NCBI RefSeq assembly: GCF_033568475.1
Contig: NC_133121.1
Span: 5,766,001-5,830,000, forward strand
Origin: Henckelia pumila
Taxonomy: Eukaryota > Streptophyta > Magnoliopsida > Lamiales > Gesneriaceae
Direction: 5' to 3'
Length of the DNA: 64,000 nt
Positions 11,606-24,900 of the stretch are shown here, in pieces. The notes under the pieces were generated by a model. That model did no database searches. It had not been told where the DNA came from and worked only from the letters and a program-made list of their open reading frames with translations. Made by a program: the position numbers and the translations under genes. How positions within the stretch are numbered: position 1 is the stretch's first letter; each line of letters opens with the position of its first letter.

Positions 11606-13369
11606 ACTGTTCAGAAGATTGGTGTCACAAAACTTCTCATTTAATATATATCTGCTACAGTCGGTTTTTTTTTTCCAATTTTATCTATCAAAGTTTTATT
11701 AAAATTGAAGTATGGATTAATGATAATTATTTTATTTTATTGCTAAGGTTATAATTAATTAATTATAATAATGAGAGTGGTATTTGTGGAAATGATTGAG
11801 GGGTGAAATGATATTTAATTATTTGGATAATTCTTGAAAAATACAATTTAAATAATATAGAGACTAGCGAATTTGTACACCCGTTGTGTGTGACAAAAAA
11901 TTTGATTTTTTATTAAAATTAATTTTGGAAAAAAAATCTAATAAATTTAGGGGAACAAAAAATGAATGTTTCTTGGATTAAATATTAGTCATAAGTCTAT
12001 GAGGAGTAGTTAAAAGACCATGAATTATATATTTATATTAGTTATTTTCCACCATTTTTTTTCAAATAATTTGAAATTCAAATTAAGGGCATACTAAGAG
12101 ATCAAGTTGGTTTCTTTAAGGCTTTCTCACTTAATAAATAGATATAGATAAGTAATATAATGTAATAAATAAGAAATAAGAAATTATAGTTAAAATATTA
12201 TTTGATTTGACTGATAGATTATAGTTTGTTTGATTTTTGATTAAATTTTGAATAAAATGATAAAATTATAATTTTGTCCTTTTAATAATTTAAATTAAAT
12301 TAAAAATTATGAACCCCATAATATTATTTATAAAGGATAATATAGTAATTTAAATTCAATGATTTGATTGATGTAAAATAAATAATTAATGATTTGATTG
12401 ATGTAAGATAAATAGTTAGTATATGGATAAATAATATGACAAAAAGACGTAAAATTGTATAAAAACTATACTTAGAATATTAAAATGTGAAGGAAATAAT
12501 GGAAAATTGCTGAATTCCATCATTCCATGTGCCTATTGATTTGGATTTCATGTATAATGTGAAATTTTCTAATGGTAAGTGTGCATAATTGAAAATGTTT
12601 ATAAGCTAAAATGTAATGGAAATTCGAAGTATTATGTAGAGATATGGCCATTTATAAAAATAAAAATAAGAAAATCTAAAAATGGTTATATATAATCGAA
12701 TATAAATTTACAAAAAATAAAAAATAAGGCATCGACCAAATTCATATTTACATTAAAAAATAATATTTTTGACAAAAATTAATATTCATAAATCAAATCG
12801 AATCAATCTCACAAAATTAAATGACGAAACCGTCTCATTGGTGATTTTACATTATTTAAAATTAAAATTAAAATTAAAATGATCTTTCATCTTGTAGTTG
12901 TTTAGCATGATATTTTTTCAGCGTTTTCAATGATACAAGTGTCTAGCTGATCGGTAAAATCAAGAAATAAATGAGAAGATAAGATGACTTTTTTCCCTTT
13001 TTTTTCCATATTCCGAACATTATAAATTGTCCAGCATTTGATCCACTTCATGTAAAATTACTGAAAAAGATACTCTCGAATAGAGTGTAAATGTGTAATA
13101 CGCCTGATTTTAAATTTACTATTAACTTTCAATAAACAAGACCACAAAGTTTACAGCTTATAAGAACGCAGCAACATGGTACAGACAAGAAATCTCACGA
13201 AGTTCACGGTTCACCTGGCATGTGCGAATACATTACACGGCATACTTTTATATACACCGATTCCCCTCTATACGAATTCATACAACAAGCCGAAAACGTA
13301 CCTGACCCGACCAAGCATATTATACAACGCTTTCATATAGCAAAATGGGAAAAAAGAAGGATCCCCCAT
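11606..13369. other. Intergenic, AT-rich
   Basis: Separates the hydrolase start from the 3' end of the PMI gene. It contains a 31-bp direct repeat at about 12358-12416 (core AATGATTTGATTGATGTAA). The last ~350 bases are probably the PMI 3' untranslated region. No coding signal seen. Confidence 0.5.
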
Positions 13370-16300
13370 TTACTTCTCATGTTGCTGCTGGTTTGAGGGA
13401 GAAATAGCCGGTTCATCAAAAAACCTACTGTTGACTCCTGCTCGATATAAATGCAAACCGGAAATAGTTGCTATGTTGACCTCCGCGTTTGCAGGTGTAA
13501 ACAGCACAGTACCTTCGGTGATTGGTTCTTCGGATGATTCAATGGACATTTTTCCGTCACCTGAAATTACCATGAAAATGGAAGGACCGGGGGAGGGAGG
13601 AAGGATGATTGAAGTTTCTCGAGGAATAATGCATCTATCGACCTCAAATTCATCAAAAGGAGGACTATATTTCATGGTATAAGGATTTGAAGGGACCCCT
13701 GATAGAATTTTTGGAAAACCCTGCAAGAAAAACGATTTAGACGAACAATTGAAGGTGGACTAAGAGCTAAATGCTGATAACAATCACAACTTCAGACACA
13801 CCAGCGACATTACTCCGGGAGGGGTATGTCCATTGGCGACGTGAGAGACTAAAAACAAGCAATGTAGGGGAACAAAATAATATTTTGTAGTGATAAGATA
13901 GTACAACAAATTGTCACCCAACAAATATTATTATCACCTGTTTGTATGTGAGCATGGAACACAGAGTTTGGACATCTCGGTCCTTGGGCGTAAGGCCAGC
14001 ACGAACAACATTGTCTGATGTTGCCATGCACTCGACACATTCACCAGCGATGTATGCATGAGGTTCATTAGCTCCCAAGTATAGGGCTTCACCAGAATTA
14101 AGTTTCACATAATTAAACAAGAAGGAGACTATGACACCTATGTCTCCAGGATATTGCTTCTCAAGCCGTAAGACTAGCTCCTCCTTCTCTGTTAGCTCCC
14201 TCACCTATGAGAAACTAAAATCTATTGATGAATGCAAATTTAGGCCAAAAGAAGAAAACATTATCATGTTGCCAAATATCATTTCAAGTATATAGAAATA
14301 CAATGAGAAAACAGCAGAAGAAAATTCACACACCTCCCGTTTCAAATTCAGTCGACTTGTCAACTTCGATATTACTTCAAATACCACAGCATCGCTGACC
14401 GACATAAGTCCAGTAAACAGGGATTGCAAGATTTCTTTTAACCTTTTCTCTCCATCTTGTTCACTTGCTTGCAATATTTCCTCTGCATATGCACTGCCTA
14501 CCACTTCAATAATTTCTGGTACATTGTGAAGAACACTCTTAAGTTCCTAAAGACAAGAGAATGTATACAGGTAAATGAAGTATAATTGTCAGGTTAATCG
14601 GGAAAGTAAAATTCAATTTTAAAAATTTTTAACCATCTTAAGCAAAGCATGCCTTTTAAAAGAGAATACATATTAATCAAACTTTTGGTCCTTTAAATAG
14701 AAACTATAATTGTAGTCGATGTTAGTATTAGAAACACTTCATGGCGCTAGAGTAAATATGCTAGACAGGTTACCCTCCTCAAGCGACTAAAATCCAAATC
14801 ACAAGGATCTTTTTCTATTTTATCAGATGTCCCCAAAGGAGCATACAGTCCACAAGCGACTAAAAAGTGTTTATTTTTTTAGCATTACATGCGTTTAATA
14901 CAGTCAGCCATGGATTTGACCACTTCTTTTCCCATTTTTTTCAAATCATTATGTTTTACTTGCGCTTCAGGCTTAAACTCGCTTATAAATCACTTTCTAA
15001 AACACTTAAAACCCATTCAATACCAATATTTCCTGAGGTGATTAAAATTTCCCGATGAGTATTCCATTACACCGCTTCGAAGTCAACCTTCTCGATTTGC
15101 AGTTACATCTTACACGAGATATCTTTCATATGCAAACGTGTAAGGTTAATAAGAATAATATATATAAATATATATTCCCTTTCGAGGCGGTAGTCTTGAC
15201 TGACGTCATTGACTAACTAATCGATGTTATTGATCTTGTCCTGATAAGAAGAATCGAACAAAAGAAAATTCTGGCTACGTAGTCTGGTAGAAACCGAAGC
15301 TACAATACAAAAATGATCACATGGATCACTTGAACATGTTTCCACCTAATTCTGTCCAGCATTTGAACACATCAATAGAGCCTGTTTTCCGTATCTTTCT
15401 CAAGAAGGCTTACAGTCTACAGAGATTAAAGCTGTAATAACCACAACAAACCTCGAATGTATCGTACAAAAGCAAGTAAAGGGATTGATTTCATGAAATA
15501 TATCTATTGATAACACAGGCAAGGCAGTAGCTTTCAGTAGATCAAAGCATTGAGCATGTAATATCCATCTAGATATTTATGATTTTTTCTCACAAAACAA
15601 CAGGAACCACATGTACACATAAATTCAAGAAATTTCCATTAAAAAATATCCATGAAGGCTAAAACAGCCTTCGATGATGGAGTCACCAAACACCAAGTTT
15701 TTGCCACCCACAATTAGTCAGAAAGAAATTTCCCATTAATTCAAATTCTATATGCAAAGAAATAATACATATTCAACATGAAACAAAGTCAAACCGATTG
15801 CATTATCAACCTAAAAGGGATAGAAGATAACATACCTCAAGACTGATAAACCCGCACAAAGCCTCGAACTCGGTCAAAGCCAAAGCCATCTCGGGTTTAT
15901 GATTATCATCCTTGTACACTCCTGGCTGTTGTTTATGCAGGACTTCAGCGAGCTTCTTATCTGGATGAGCCTGTATTGATAGTGCCTTTGCCACTGAAAG
16001 TACCTAAAACACAACAAACTGTCAACACTTTCACTCAATTGGTGAACAATTACAGACACTGAGTTTTATTTTTCATCATGCAAAATGCCTGTACTTGTGA
16101 TACGAGCCAATATAGGAATTTTAGCTTTGAAATCATATAGTTTGAAGAAATTTGAAGTTTTTAACGGGGCAATCCTCCTCCTCTGGTTTCCCCGAGCTTG
16201 AAATCATATAAAACTACTTCCACAATCTAAACCCAAAAAAAATAAAATAAAAAAAGCAGAAAATTTATACAAAACCCGCTTGAAAATTTGTTCAAACCCC

Positions 16301-16744
16301 AAATTGAACCCAGAAAGCAATTGCACACAGTGGAACAAACTAACAAAGCCTTTCAAGAATCACCTTAAAAAGAAAAGGCAGATTAGCCCCCCACTTCCGC
16401 AAGACCTTATCCCCCAGCACACTAGGGTTTTTGCCAATCCAATCCTTCAAACTCACTAAACTGCAACCATCACTTCCACCTTCTCCCTCCGAATCACCAT
16501 TAGTAACCACTCCATCCCCTTGTACCAATAAGGCGTACGAAGGCCCGGACTCGTGGGTTCCCATCCAAAACTCAGCATACGCACGATCATCCTCAATCTG
16601 CTCGTCCCCACTGTTGCTGGCATACAATCGCGCAACAGTCGATTCATTTCCGAGCTTACCCCAATCATAATTTTTGACAGAACACTTGAGTTTGAGGATT
16701 CTTGGATTCTCAACACCCATGGTGTTCACCTCGATTTCAGCCAT
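13370..16744 (-). CDS. PMI: Mannose-6-phosphate isomerase, type I (phosphomannose isomerase)
   Basis: Five exons (16744-16364, 16003-15836, 14546-14334, 14204-13938, 13720-13370) give 459 residues. The enzyme interconverts mannose-6-phosphate and fructose-6-phosphate in the cytosol and so feeds GDP-mannose, glycoprotein and, in plants, ascorbate synthesis. Type I signatures are complete. The zinc ligands expected by family are Gln138 and His140 in IQAHPDK, Glu165 in HKPEMAL and His303 in [12 protein letters not shown]; the active-site loop [14 protein letters not shown] follows. The N-terminal block [13 protein letters not shown] and the [11 protein letters not shown] motif are also present. 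Exon 1 encodes a Gly/Asp/Glu-rich loop (around residues 80-100) that is probably variable. A second in-frame Met (MGVENP, 16720) would give 451 residues and is an equally good start; the far-upstream in-frame Met at 16963 is unlikely. Confidence 0.97.
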
Positions 16745-18287
16745 GGAAAGGACGAGGAACTGGATGGAAACGTAGCAAATAGTAACTGTAGAAGAGGAGG
16801 AAAGAGGAGAGTAGGCGAATTCATTGCAACAGTTGGGTTGGGTTTTTGAAGGCAACGATCGAGAGGGAGAATGAAGAGACAGACAAATTTGACGACGGTT
16901 TGGATTGATTGCATTAAACCCTCTCAAACCTTCCCATCGCATAATATAATAATATTTGTACAATTTTTTATATTGATTTTATTTAATGAAAATTTTTAAA
17001 ATAAAAAATTTATACAAGTTGTTGATGATATTAATAAATAAAATTGAATTTGTAAAAAAAAAATAGTAGAATATATGGAAATTGGATTACATGGAGTAAT
17101 TGAGAAGAGAATGGAGATTAAATAAGTGGGACTAGGGATGGAGGGAATGATATATAATATTTTGTTGGATCTGAATTGGTGAAGTAAATGAACATAATAA
17201 TCATGATTCGATTCACTCACTTGATATTTCTTGGACGAACATGTAAAGTTTTACAGAGTTTGCGTATAAACATGGTAAGTGATTGTAACATGGAGGTCAA
17301 GGATAGATGATAACTCTCCCTTAACATAGTTTTTTCGACTATTGTATTGTTATATTAGGGGTTATTACACACCAAATAGTAGTGGTGCGTATTTTATCAT
17401 CGTAAAAAATTAATATATAATATATTAAGCTCGAAATCATTGTTTCTAATTGGAGAATATCGTAACATGTTGTTTGATTTTTCTATATGATTCAAAATAT
17501 TTAAGTTAAATCGACAATCATCTATTGTTCAACCACTATTGTTAATTGGTGAATGCATTGTTGATGTGTACTTGATAACGGGTATGCATATATATTCATA
17601 ATTTTTAAAAAGTGATGTAAAATTATTTTAATCAATATATACAAATGAAAATGAAGCTGAACTTAAACTAGTTAATCCTTGAATTATATGTGTATCAAAC
17701 AAGTTTATTTAGAATTTCATAGCATTTAAATCAATTTTTTTTTGGAAAACCAAATAAATCAATTTATGTATTTCATATTGATAAAAATTTATTGTTTATT
17801 ATAACATTTAATCGGTAACTTAACTGTATCGACAAATCGTATAGTTGACAATACCGTACTCTACGTGATCGGGATAATAATGTTTTTTTGAATTATATAA
17901 AAATATGTCTCGTAAAATTGATATATTATTTTTTTAAAGTATATATTATTTATATAATAATACATTAATTTTTTATAACAGCTATCTTGATAATTTAAAT
18001 AAATTGACTAACACTAAAAAACAACTATATTTTTGTTGTTTTTAATATAAATTTATTATCCACTTTGTTTTTTGTTTTTTTGAGAAAGCATTATCCACTT
18101 TGTTGGCGGTGGTGTTGATATAATTTTTTTACGGAATTGTTGTGAAAATTCTTTCCTTATTTCAATACCATTAGATCACGTGAGATTCTCATATTTATAT
18201 GAAAATTGACATCTGTATGATGATCCAATGGTTATAATTTAACCACATCATGGAGGAATAAATACTCCAATTGTAGTATTGAACAAT
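16745..18287. other. PMI leader, then AT-rich intergenic
   Basis: The PMI 5' untranslated region probably extends to about 16,950. Beyond it the DNA is strongly AT-rich, with no open frame of interest and no repeat family I recognise. Confidence 0.45.
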
Positions 18288-19196
18288 CGGGCAAAATTTC
18301 GGTTCAGTCCTAAATGTTTGGACACATTTTCGGTTCAGTCCTAAATGTTTGGATGTTACCGGGTTGGTCCTAAATCTTTCCAAAAAATTCCCGGTTCAGT
18401 CCTAAATGTTTATACGTTCCCGGTTTGGTCATAAATGTTTTCCAAAAGTTTTCGGTTCAGTCCTAAATATTTTTACATTGTCGATTTCGTGCCAAATATT
18501 TCTCAAAAGTTCCGGTTTGATCCTTCCATCTACCTGTGTGTTAAAACTAACATCGCGTAGTGTTATATCATTTATAATTGAGTTTTATATTATTTATTAT
18601 ATATTTAACATTAAACAAGTTATAAATAAAATACAAATTTATTAGAGTTTTTATCCAAATTTAAATCCATTTTACACAATTTTCAAAATAAAAATATTAA
18701 ATTCATGATGCTACAAAATAAAAACTTAAATAAAATAAACGAAACTTGAGGAATTAAAATTTAATTATGTTATTTCACATTTCTATTAATTTTGTTATAT
18801 TCTCGTTCATGATTCTTGCAAATTTAAGAAAAAAATTTGAAGGTTGAAAAAAGATATATATCTTTTTAAAACTCTTTTTATAATTTAAAAAATACTATTT
18901 GAAAAAAATTTACTATTAAATAAAACTTAATTTCATATCACTACTTCAACGATTGTCAAATACTTCATTATATTTTCTCAATTGTAACCATAAGTATTCT
19001 TCTCTTGAAAAATTTGATGAAAATTTCAAATATTTTGTGAAATAAGTAATACTAGTTATTTGCTAAAATATTTGTTTATTTGTTTGTGATTGATAATGTT
19101 TTTAACTATAAGATTGCACGGTACAATTATTTTTTATCCTATAATTTTATTTTGCATAATTTATATTATATTTTCATTTAAAAGAAATTCTTGTTC

Positions 19197-19228
<32 letters not shown>

Positions 19229-19535
19229 GCTTCTATTTTATTTAACTTTGTCTTTTGTTTGTAAATTTTTTTTACCACGCTTTGTTTGTAGATGAAAGTA
19301 CCAAACCGAGAACTTTTGGAAAATATTTAGGACGAAATCTGGAATGTAAAACATTTAGGACTGAACCGACAACTTTTTAAAACATTTGGGACCAAATTGG
19401 GAGCATAAAAATATTTAGGACTGAACCGGAAATTTTTTAAAAACATTTCGGACTAAACCGAAAACTTTCAAACATTTAGGATTGAACCGAAAATATGTCC
19501 AAACATTTAGGACTGAACCGGGATTTTTTCCATAA
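18288..19535. mobile_element. Long inverted-repeat element with minisatellite arms
   Basis: Two arms of about 240 bp (18288-18525 and 19290-19535) are inverted copies of each other. Each arm is built of seven to eight units of about 30 bp that alternate between GGTTCAGTCCTAAATGTTT and GGTTTGGTCCTAAAT...CCAAAA. The ~760-bp interior is very AT-rich and non-coding. The arm order of units is preserved, so the whole arm, not single units, is the inverted repeat. I see no clear target duplication. It is probably a non-autonomous DNA transposon of Mutator or foldback type, but the family is not certain. Confidence 0.7.
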
Positions 19536-20608
19536 TAATCCAAAGTCCGTCTTAATTTAATGTGAATATAACGGATGATTTAACACCGTTATGACTACAA
19601 CAGTGGATTCCGTGCGTTTTTAAACAGCCGTTGATGGTTTTTGGTCCACAATTCAAGGCGAGGTCTCATTCCCGAGCACATTTATTGTGCGGCGTACCAA
19701 ACAAAATCACGTCTAATTTTGATTTGATATTTTCATTATTTTTCAAAAATAAAATTTATTTCAAAAAATAAAATGAACTTGTGATTTCACAATTAAAGAA
19801 CGTGAGTGACATAACTCGATCTACAAATCCCAATTCCAATCACGTAGCATATCAGTCAATTGTGGAGACAGAATTATTAAACTATCCCAGCTAAAATTTT
19901 AAACTCTAAAATTATTTAAACTTTTGAATATAATCAATCGGGCTACTATTAAATTAATCTAATTTTTTTTAAAAATTAATATATATAAAATTTTAAAAAA
20001 AATTCGAATCACCCGGACTAAAGCCGGAATGCCGCTATATGTGGCTATGCTACTGATGTCAGCATTTGACATTGTGGCATTATCCATACTTTGCTTAAAC
20101 AACTAAAATAATATCTCAATGAGCATAACGTCGCTATGCTCCCGAGCCACGCGTCGAAAAGCCTAGAAGATATCTGACAAAACTTTTTATAAGTTGTTTA
20201 TAATTTGTAGACTATTAAACGCCTTCAACTTATATTTTAAAGTTTAACCTTTTAGAAAGACTAAAATATCTTCTATCATCATAAACTATGCAACATTTCG
20301 AATATATAACATTTCTTGATAAGAAATATATTGTAGTATTAAACAAAAGAGTATTTTTAAGATCATGTTTAAAATAAGTTTAATAAAAAATTATCTAACA
20401 GGCTGTTTTTTAAAATAATTTTACAAGCTCACAAAAGTTAAAACAAGTATAGAACATGTGAGCTTAAAATATCGAGTCTCAAAACTGTCAAAAAAAATAT
20501 TGAGTCTCAGTTTCTAAGGGCTAAAATGTAATAAGTTGTTTCTTTGCATTGGTGTCGCTGTTTAGATATATCGATACAAGCGGACCGGGCTTCTTCAGTT
20601 GCCCGTTG
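19536..20608. other. Intergenic, nothing recognised
   Basis: AT-rich, with a slightly GC-richer patch near 20020-20170 that has no convincing reading frame. Confidence 0.4.
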
Positions 20609-20760
20609 TATTTTGAGCCCATCAAAAGAGGTGTCCCTCAAATTGGGCTTTTGATCTCCGTCCCCAACTGATTGAAGTCAAATATTTTGAGCCCATCAAA
20701 TGAAGGTGCCTCTCAAGTTGGGCTTTTGATCTCCGTCCCCTAACTGAATCAAGTCCAATT
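20609..20760. repeat. Tandem duplication, two copies of about 75 bp
   Basis: Copies at 20609-20682 and 20683-20760 share TATTTTGAGCCCATCAAA and GGGCTTTTGATCTCCGTCCC with a few differences. Non-coding. Confidence 0.8.
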
Positions 20761-21674
20761 AAGATATTTTTTTTTATTTAAAAAACAAAATCAAAGCAAA
20801 GGCCCAAGTAAATGTATTGCATCCATTAAGTTTATTTTGAGATAATTTGTATTTTTTTATCGCATAATAATAATTTTTTTTATAAAAAAATAGGTAAGCA
20901 TTATATCGCTTGAAATTAATACCATTTATAACATAAATAAAAACAAGTATCATTCGAGAATAATTTTTATTCTTTTATGAATGGAAAAGACATCTGTAAG
21001 AAACACTTTATGTTTTTTTTTAAAAAAGTACCATTAAAAATTAAATACCAAGAATTAACAAAATGTTTAATAATTAAAATTTGTTCGGTTAATATGAACA
21101 AATTAACAATTTTACAAATTTTTAAATCAAAATAATACACTAATATTGGTGATATGAAATGCGGAAAATTCAACTATGAAATCTTTTATCTACTTTTTTT
21201 TAATAAATAAATAAATAACCTGTTTTTTCATCTACGACTTTACATGTTTTCTCCTTTGGTTTTGTAATTAATCAAATTGACATTGGTCCGCTAACTTTTA
21301 ATAGTTAATTGTTTCGATCCTATTGTTCTTAAGGTCTTCAATTTTTAGCTGAAAATTAAAGATTAGTTTGTAAAATTCGATAATATGACAAAAATATGGG
21401 GATTGTAAATTTTTTAAAATTATATATTTTTAATTTGATTTGACGCATTTCACGAGGATTATTTCTCTTCAACTTGTAAATATCCTTTGTTTCTATGTCT
21501 ATCAGATTTTATAGCTTGGTCATCAATTTGCAACTAAAATTAGACACTTATTAAAAACATGACTTAAATAGCTAAGAGTTAAAAATAAGTGGATTAAAAC
21601 TCAAGTTTGACTAGTTGCAACATGAAAAAAACAGATAAAGTTATAAGACCAACTTTTAATATATATATTGAGGG
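20761..21674. other. Intergenic, nothing recognised
   Basis: AT-rich sequence without open frames of interest or recognisable repeats. Confidence 0.4.
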
Positions 21675-21822
21675 ATTTTCAGCTGCCCAATCATGTTTTT
21701 TCACTTGGTTCGCAACCACTAAAACTCGATAGTGGGTTTTAGTGGTTTTTGTTTTTTTTTTTTCGCATCACTAAAACCCGTCCCGGACCAAGTAAAAAAA
21801 TATGGTTGGGCAGCTGAAAATT
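21675..21822. mobile_element. Small foldback MITE, about 148 bp
   Basis: The ends are inverted copies: ATTTTCAGCTGCCCAA then CAT and a T-run then CACTTGGT on the left, and the reverse complement on the right with two or three changes. A second inner inverted repeat (ACTAAAAC/GTTTTAGT) makes nearly the whole element able to fold. Non-coding. The target duplication is unclear, so the superfamily is not assigned. Confidence 0.7.
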
Positions 21823-23143
21823 TAACTATATATTTAACGAAATGGAGTAAAATAAATGCAATAAAACATAAAATATTCTGTTTGAAAATTAAAATCTCCA
21901 TGTATAACATAGACGAGGAAACAAAGTATGGCCACGTCGAATTATGGCCTCAAGAATAATGGACCCAGCCTTTGCATTGGTCACCACTAAATTGTGTTGG
22001 GAAAAAAGCTAGCAATTAGATTTTGAGGTCAATATTGAGGAATTTGTGGTGTGGTGTTGGTTTCGCTTTGATCAATTATCAATAAGTTTCTAAGACAAGT
22101 TTTTTTATGGGCTACCACAATGAAACACTTGCACAACATATATCTTGTCATTGATTGAATAAAGACGGATCAAAATTCGGAACGACGACGACGTGTATTA
22201 CATTTAAAATCAAAGTTTTAAATTTGAATCGAGGCTCTAAGATCAAATTTTTAAATTTGAGTCAAGGCTATGAGTTCGAAATTTAATTATAACAAACTGC
22301 TGTATTAACAGAAAAAATCGAAACAATTCAAAGTAGTGAATAAAGAATTTATTATTTTGATAGAATATTGAAGTAGTTTTTTTATGTAATGGAATGAAAA
22401 TCAGTCACTTTATTATGTTAGAGCGTTATCTGTCGGTGTCATCATAAATATGTTGAAAACTAACTTTCGTTTGGATTGAGAATGCGTATGGATGCAATGT
22501 TAAAACTTTATTGAAAAGGATTTAGTGCTAATTAAGGAGGCGCTAATTATTGAAATTTAATGAATATATAGGCTATATTGAAGATACATAAATCCATTCT
22601 TGCACAGGATGCATTTGATTTGTAAGAAGAGTCGACTGAAGTATTCGATATATCTATGAATCTGAAATTATAATTTTATAAAGTATTTTTTTATTTAATT
22701 AGACATAAGATTCTACTATAAACTAAGTGGATACAATATATTTAATTAAAAGGCGAATTTGAGATCAAATATATTATCGATCCAAGTAATGTCTGATTGT
22801 TTTGTAAATTTAAACCTTTCATTCAGAAGTCAATCCAAGAACTTTATAGAATTGTGGACATTTTAGTTGTGTTATTAAAATTTATATTTATTGGACAAAA
22901 AATGGAAATTTAAAACGATGATGGGATATTTTTCCCCTTTAAATAGAGCATAAATTTTACATATCCACACTTTTAGGTAGGTTTCAATGTTTGGTGTTGC
23001 TAATAATTGTAAGATGCTCAAGTTATAACATGTGATTTATCCTTTAAATCATTTATGATTCCGCGTGTCAACATTATTGTTATTGTTTCATCACTTTGAT
23101 GTGACTAATCTCTCTCTTATGTAGTACAAGGCTTTGTTGGTAG
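21823..23143. other. Intergenic, AT-rich
   Basis: No gene seen. Around 22205-22285 a short imperfect duplication (AAATTTGA then TCGAGGCT/TCAAGGCT) is present. Confidence 0.4.
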
Positions 23144-23750
23144 TTAATGTAACGGTTAATTATAATTCAGTCCCCAAACCTAAACAAAAATTAATGATCA
23201 GTCCCTGTCAGAAAAAAACTTTGTTTAAACTCCTTGGGCCCACATGTTTTGTTTCGGATAAAATTCGGTACAAAACATGAAAAATATGGTACAAATACAT
23301 GATATTTGAGTATCAAATGTGTTAGATCTAGTATAAATATATAATTTTCGAGTACTAAAAAATATTGATATTAATAACACATTTATCTTATTTGGATGAA
23401 AATCGGTACAAAACATTGAAAATATGGTACGCATATGTGATTTTTGAGTACCCAATGTGTTAGATCTGGTACAAATATATGATTTTTGAGTACTCAAACA
23501 CATGTTGCAAGTTCACGTTAATAAATATGTTTAGATTTTATACTCAAAATTGTATTTTTTGTACTCGATCTTGAACAATTAGTGCTCAAATATCTTGTAT
23601 TTATACCATATTTTCAATGTTTTGTACTTAATTTTATCCGAGTAAAATAATGTGGGCCCAGGGAATGCAAACAAATTTTTTCTGACAAGGGACTGATTCT
23701 TAATTTGCTTTTGGATTTAGGGACTGAAAACCAATTCACCCTTAATGTAA
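23144..23750. mobile_element. Mutator-type MITE with 9-bp target duplication
   Basis: An element of 589 bp (23153-23741) is flanked by a perfect 9-bp direct repeat TTAATGTAA (23144-23152 and 23742-23750), the length typical of Mutator-like insertions. Its inverted arms are about 200 bp long, beginning with a TTCAGTCCC-containing terminus and sharing ATCAGTCCCT, GTCAGAAAAAA, GGGCCCACAT and CGGATAAAAT. It has no coding capacity. The perfect target duplication with diverged arms suggests moderate age. Confidence 0.82.
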
Positions 23751-24591
23751 TAGATTAATTAGTGATGATTAAACAATATTTTTGTATCCAAGATATCTTG
23801 GAGTGTAGATGATAAAACAATGATTGATTATGTATTTTTGTTTATTTTAGAAATATGTATTTTTGTTTTTTATTCAATGCTCGATTTAAGTTTTACATGT
23901 GGGTCTTTTCACAAGCTATTCTTAATAAGGATGGAGCCGAAAAATTTAATTAAGGACTCGATTTAAGTTTTACGAAAGGATGAGGGTCTTTTCACAAGTT
24001 TTGCTTAATAAGGATGGAGCCTTATCGGATGATGGGATGACATGGATAAATCATTTAAAAAATGAAATGTTATTGTACATTTAGAGAGTAACACTTGCAA
24101 TCACTGACCCCTCATTGGCTCTATATCTGGTTATGAATGATGGCTATGAATATGCTACCTATTAAAAGTTATTTGTACAAAATATTTTTTTTTGTGAATT
24201 CGAGAAATTATATTAAAATTTAAAACTCAAAAAATTGAGTAATATGATTATTTAATTTAAAAATTCAAAAGAATAGATAAAAATAAAAAAATTTTACTAA
24301 AATATGATAGATATAGATAAGATTCAAATTTATTAAAATATGATTGATATTTTCTAATATATAATATTTTATAATTTGATAAAAAAATGTATTTATAATT
24401 TACCTAACCAATTATGACATCGAAATTAATTATTCTAAATATCTCAAACTTAATACTGTATCACATTAATTTCACATATCAATATATTAATTATAATCTT
24501 TATATTATATATATATTTAATCGTCTTGTCCATGATGCTTAACCGTTAACAATAAAAATGTACATCTAATTAGATATATATATTTTGAAAA
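23751..24591. other. Intergenic with a tandem duplication
   Basis: 23880-23938 and 23957-24021 are two copies of a block starting CTCGATTTAAGTTTTAC and ending CTTAATAAGGATGGAGCC. The rest is AT-rich without visible features. Confidence 0.6.
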
Positions 24592-24900
24592 AACTGCAAT
24601 TTTGGTCTTTTATGTTTGTTATTTTGCGATTTCGGTCCCCTATATTTCATATTTCAGTTTTAATCCTGCATATTTCGATTTTTGACAATTTCAGTCATTT
24701 TTATTCGAAAATGATTACGTGACACTATACACGTCAGCTCTACATCAATACTGTATTGGTGCCACATCGGCGACACATAAGAAAAAAAACTAAAATTGCA
24801 AAAAAAAATAAAGATAGCAGACTAAAACTGAAATCAAAAAATATAAATAACTAAAATCACAAAGTGAAAAAAAATACAAAACTAAAAAAAACAAATTATC
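24592..24900. mobile_element. Degenerate inverted-repeat element (MITE-like)
   Basis: The left ~115 bp (TGCAATTTTGGTC, TTTTGCGATTTCGGTCCC, TTTCAGTTTTAAT) and the right ~115 bp are imperfect inverted copies around a GC-richer centre containing GTGACACTATACACGTCAG and GCCACATCGGCGACAC. It resembles non-coding elements common in dicot intergenic DNA. No target duplication identified. Confidence 0.5.

Noticed and set aside
18298-18525. Regularly spaced repeats reminiscent of a CRISPR array
   Set aside because: Units vary, there are no unique spacers, the series is mirrored 1 kb away and the window is a plant nuclear genome.
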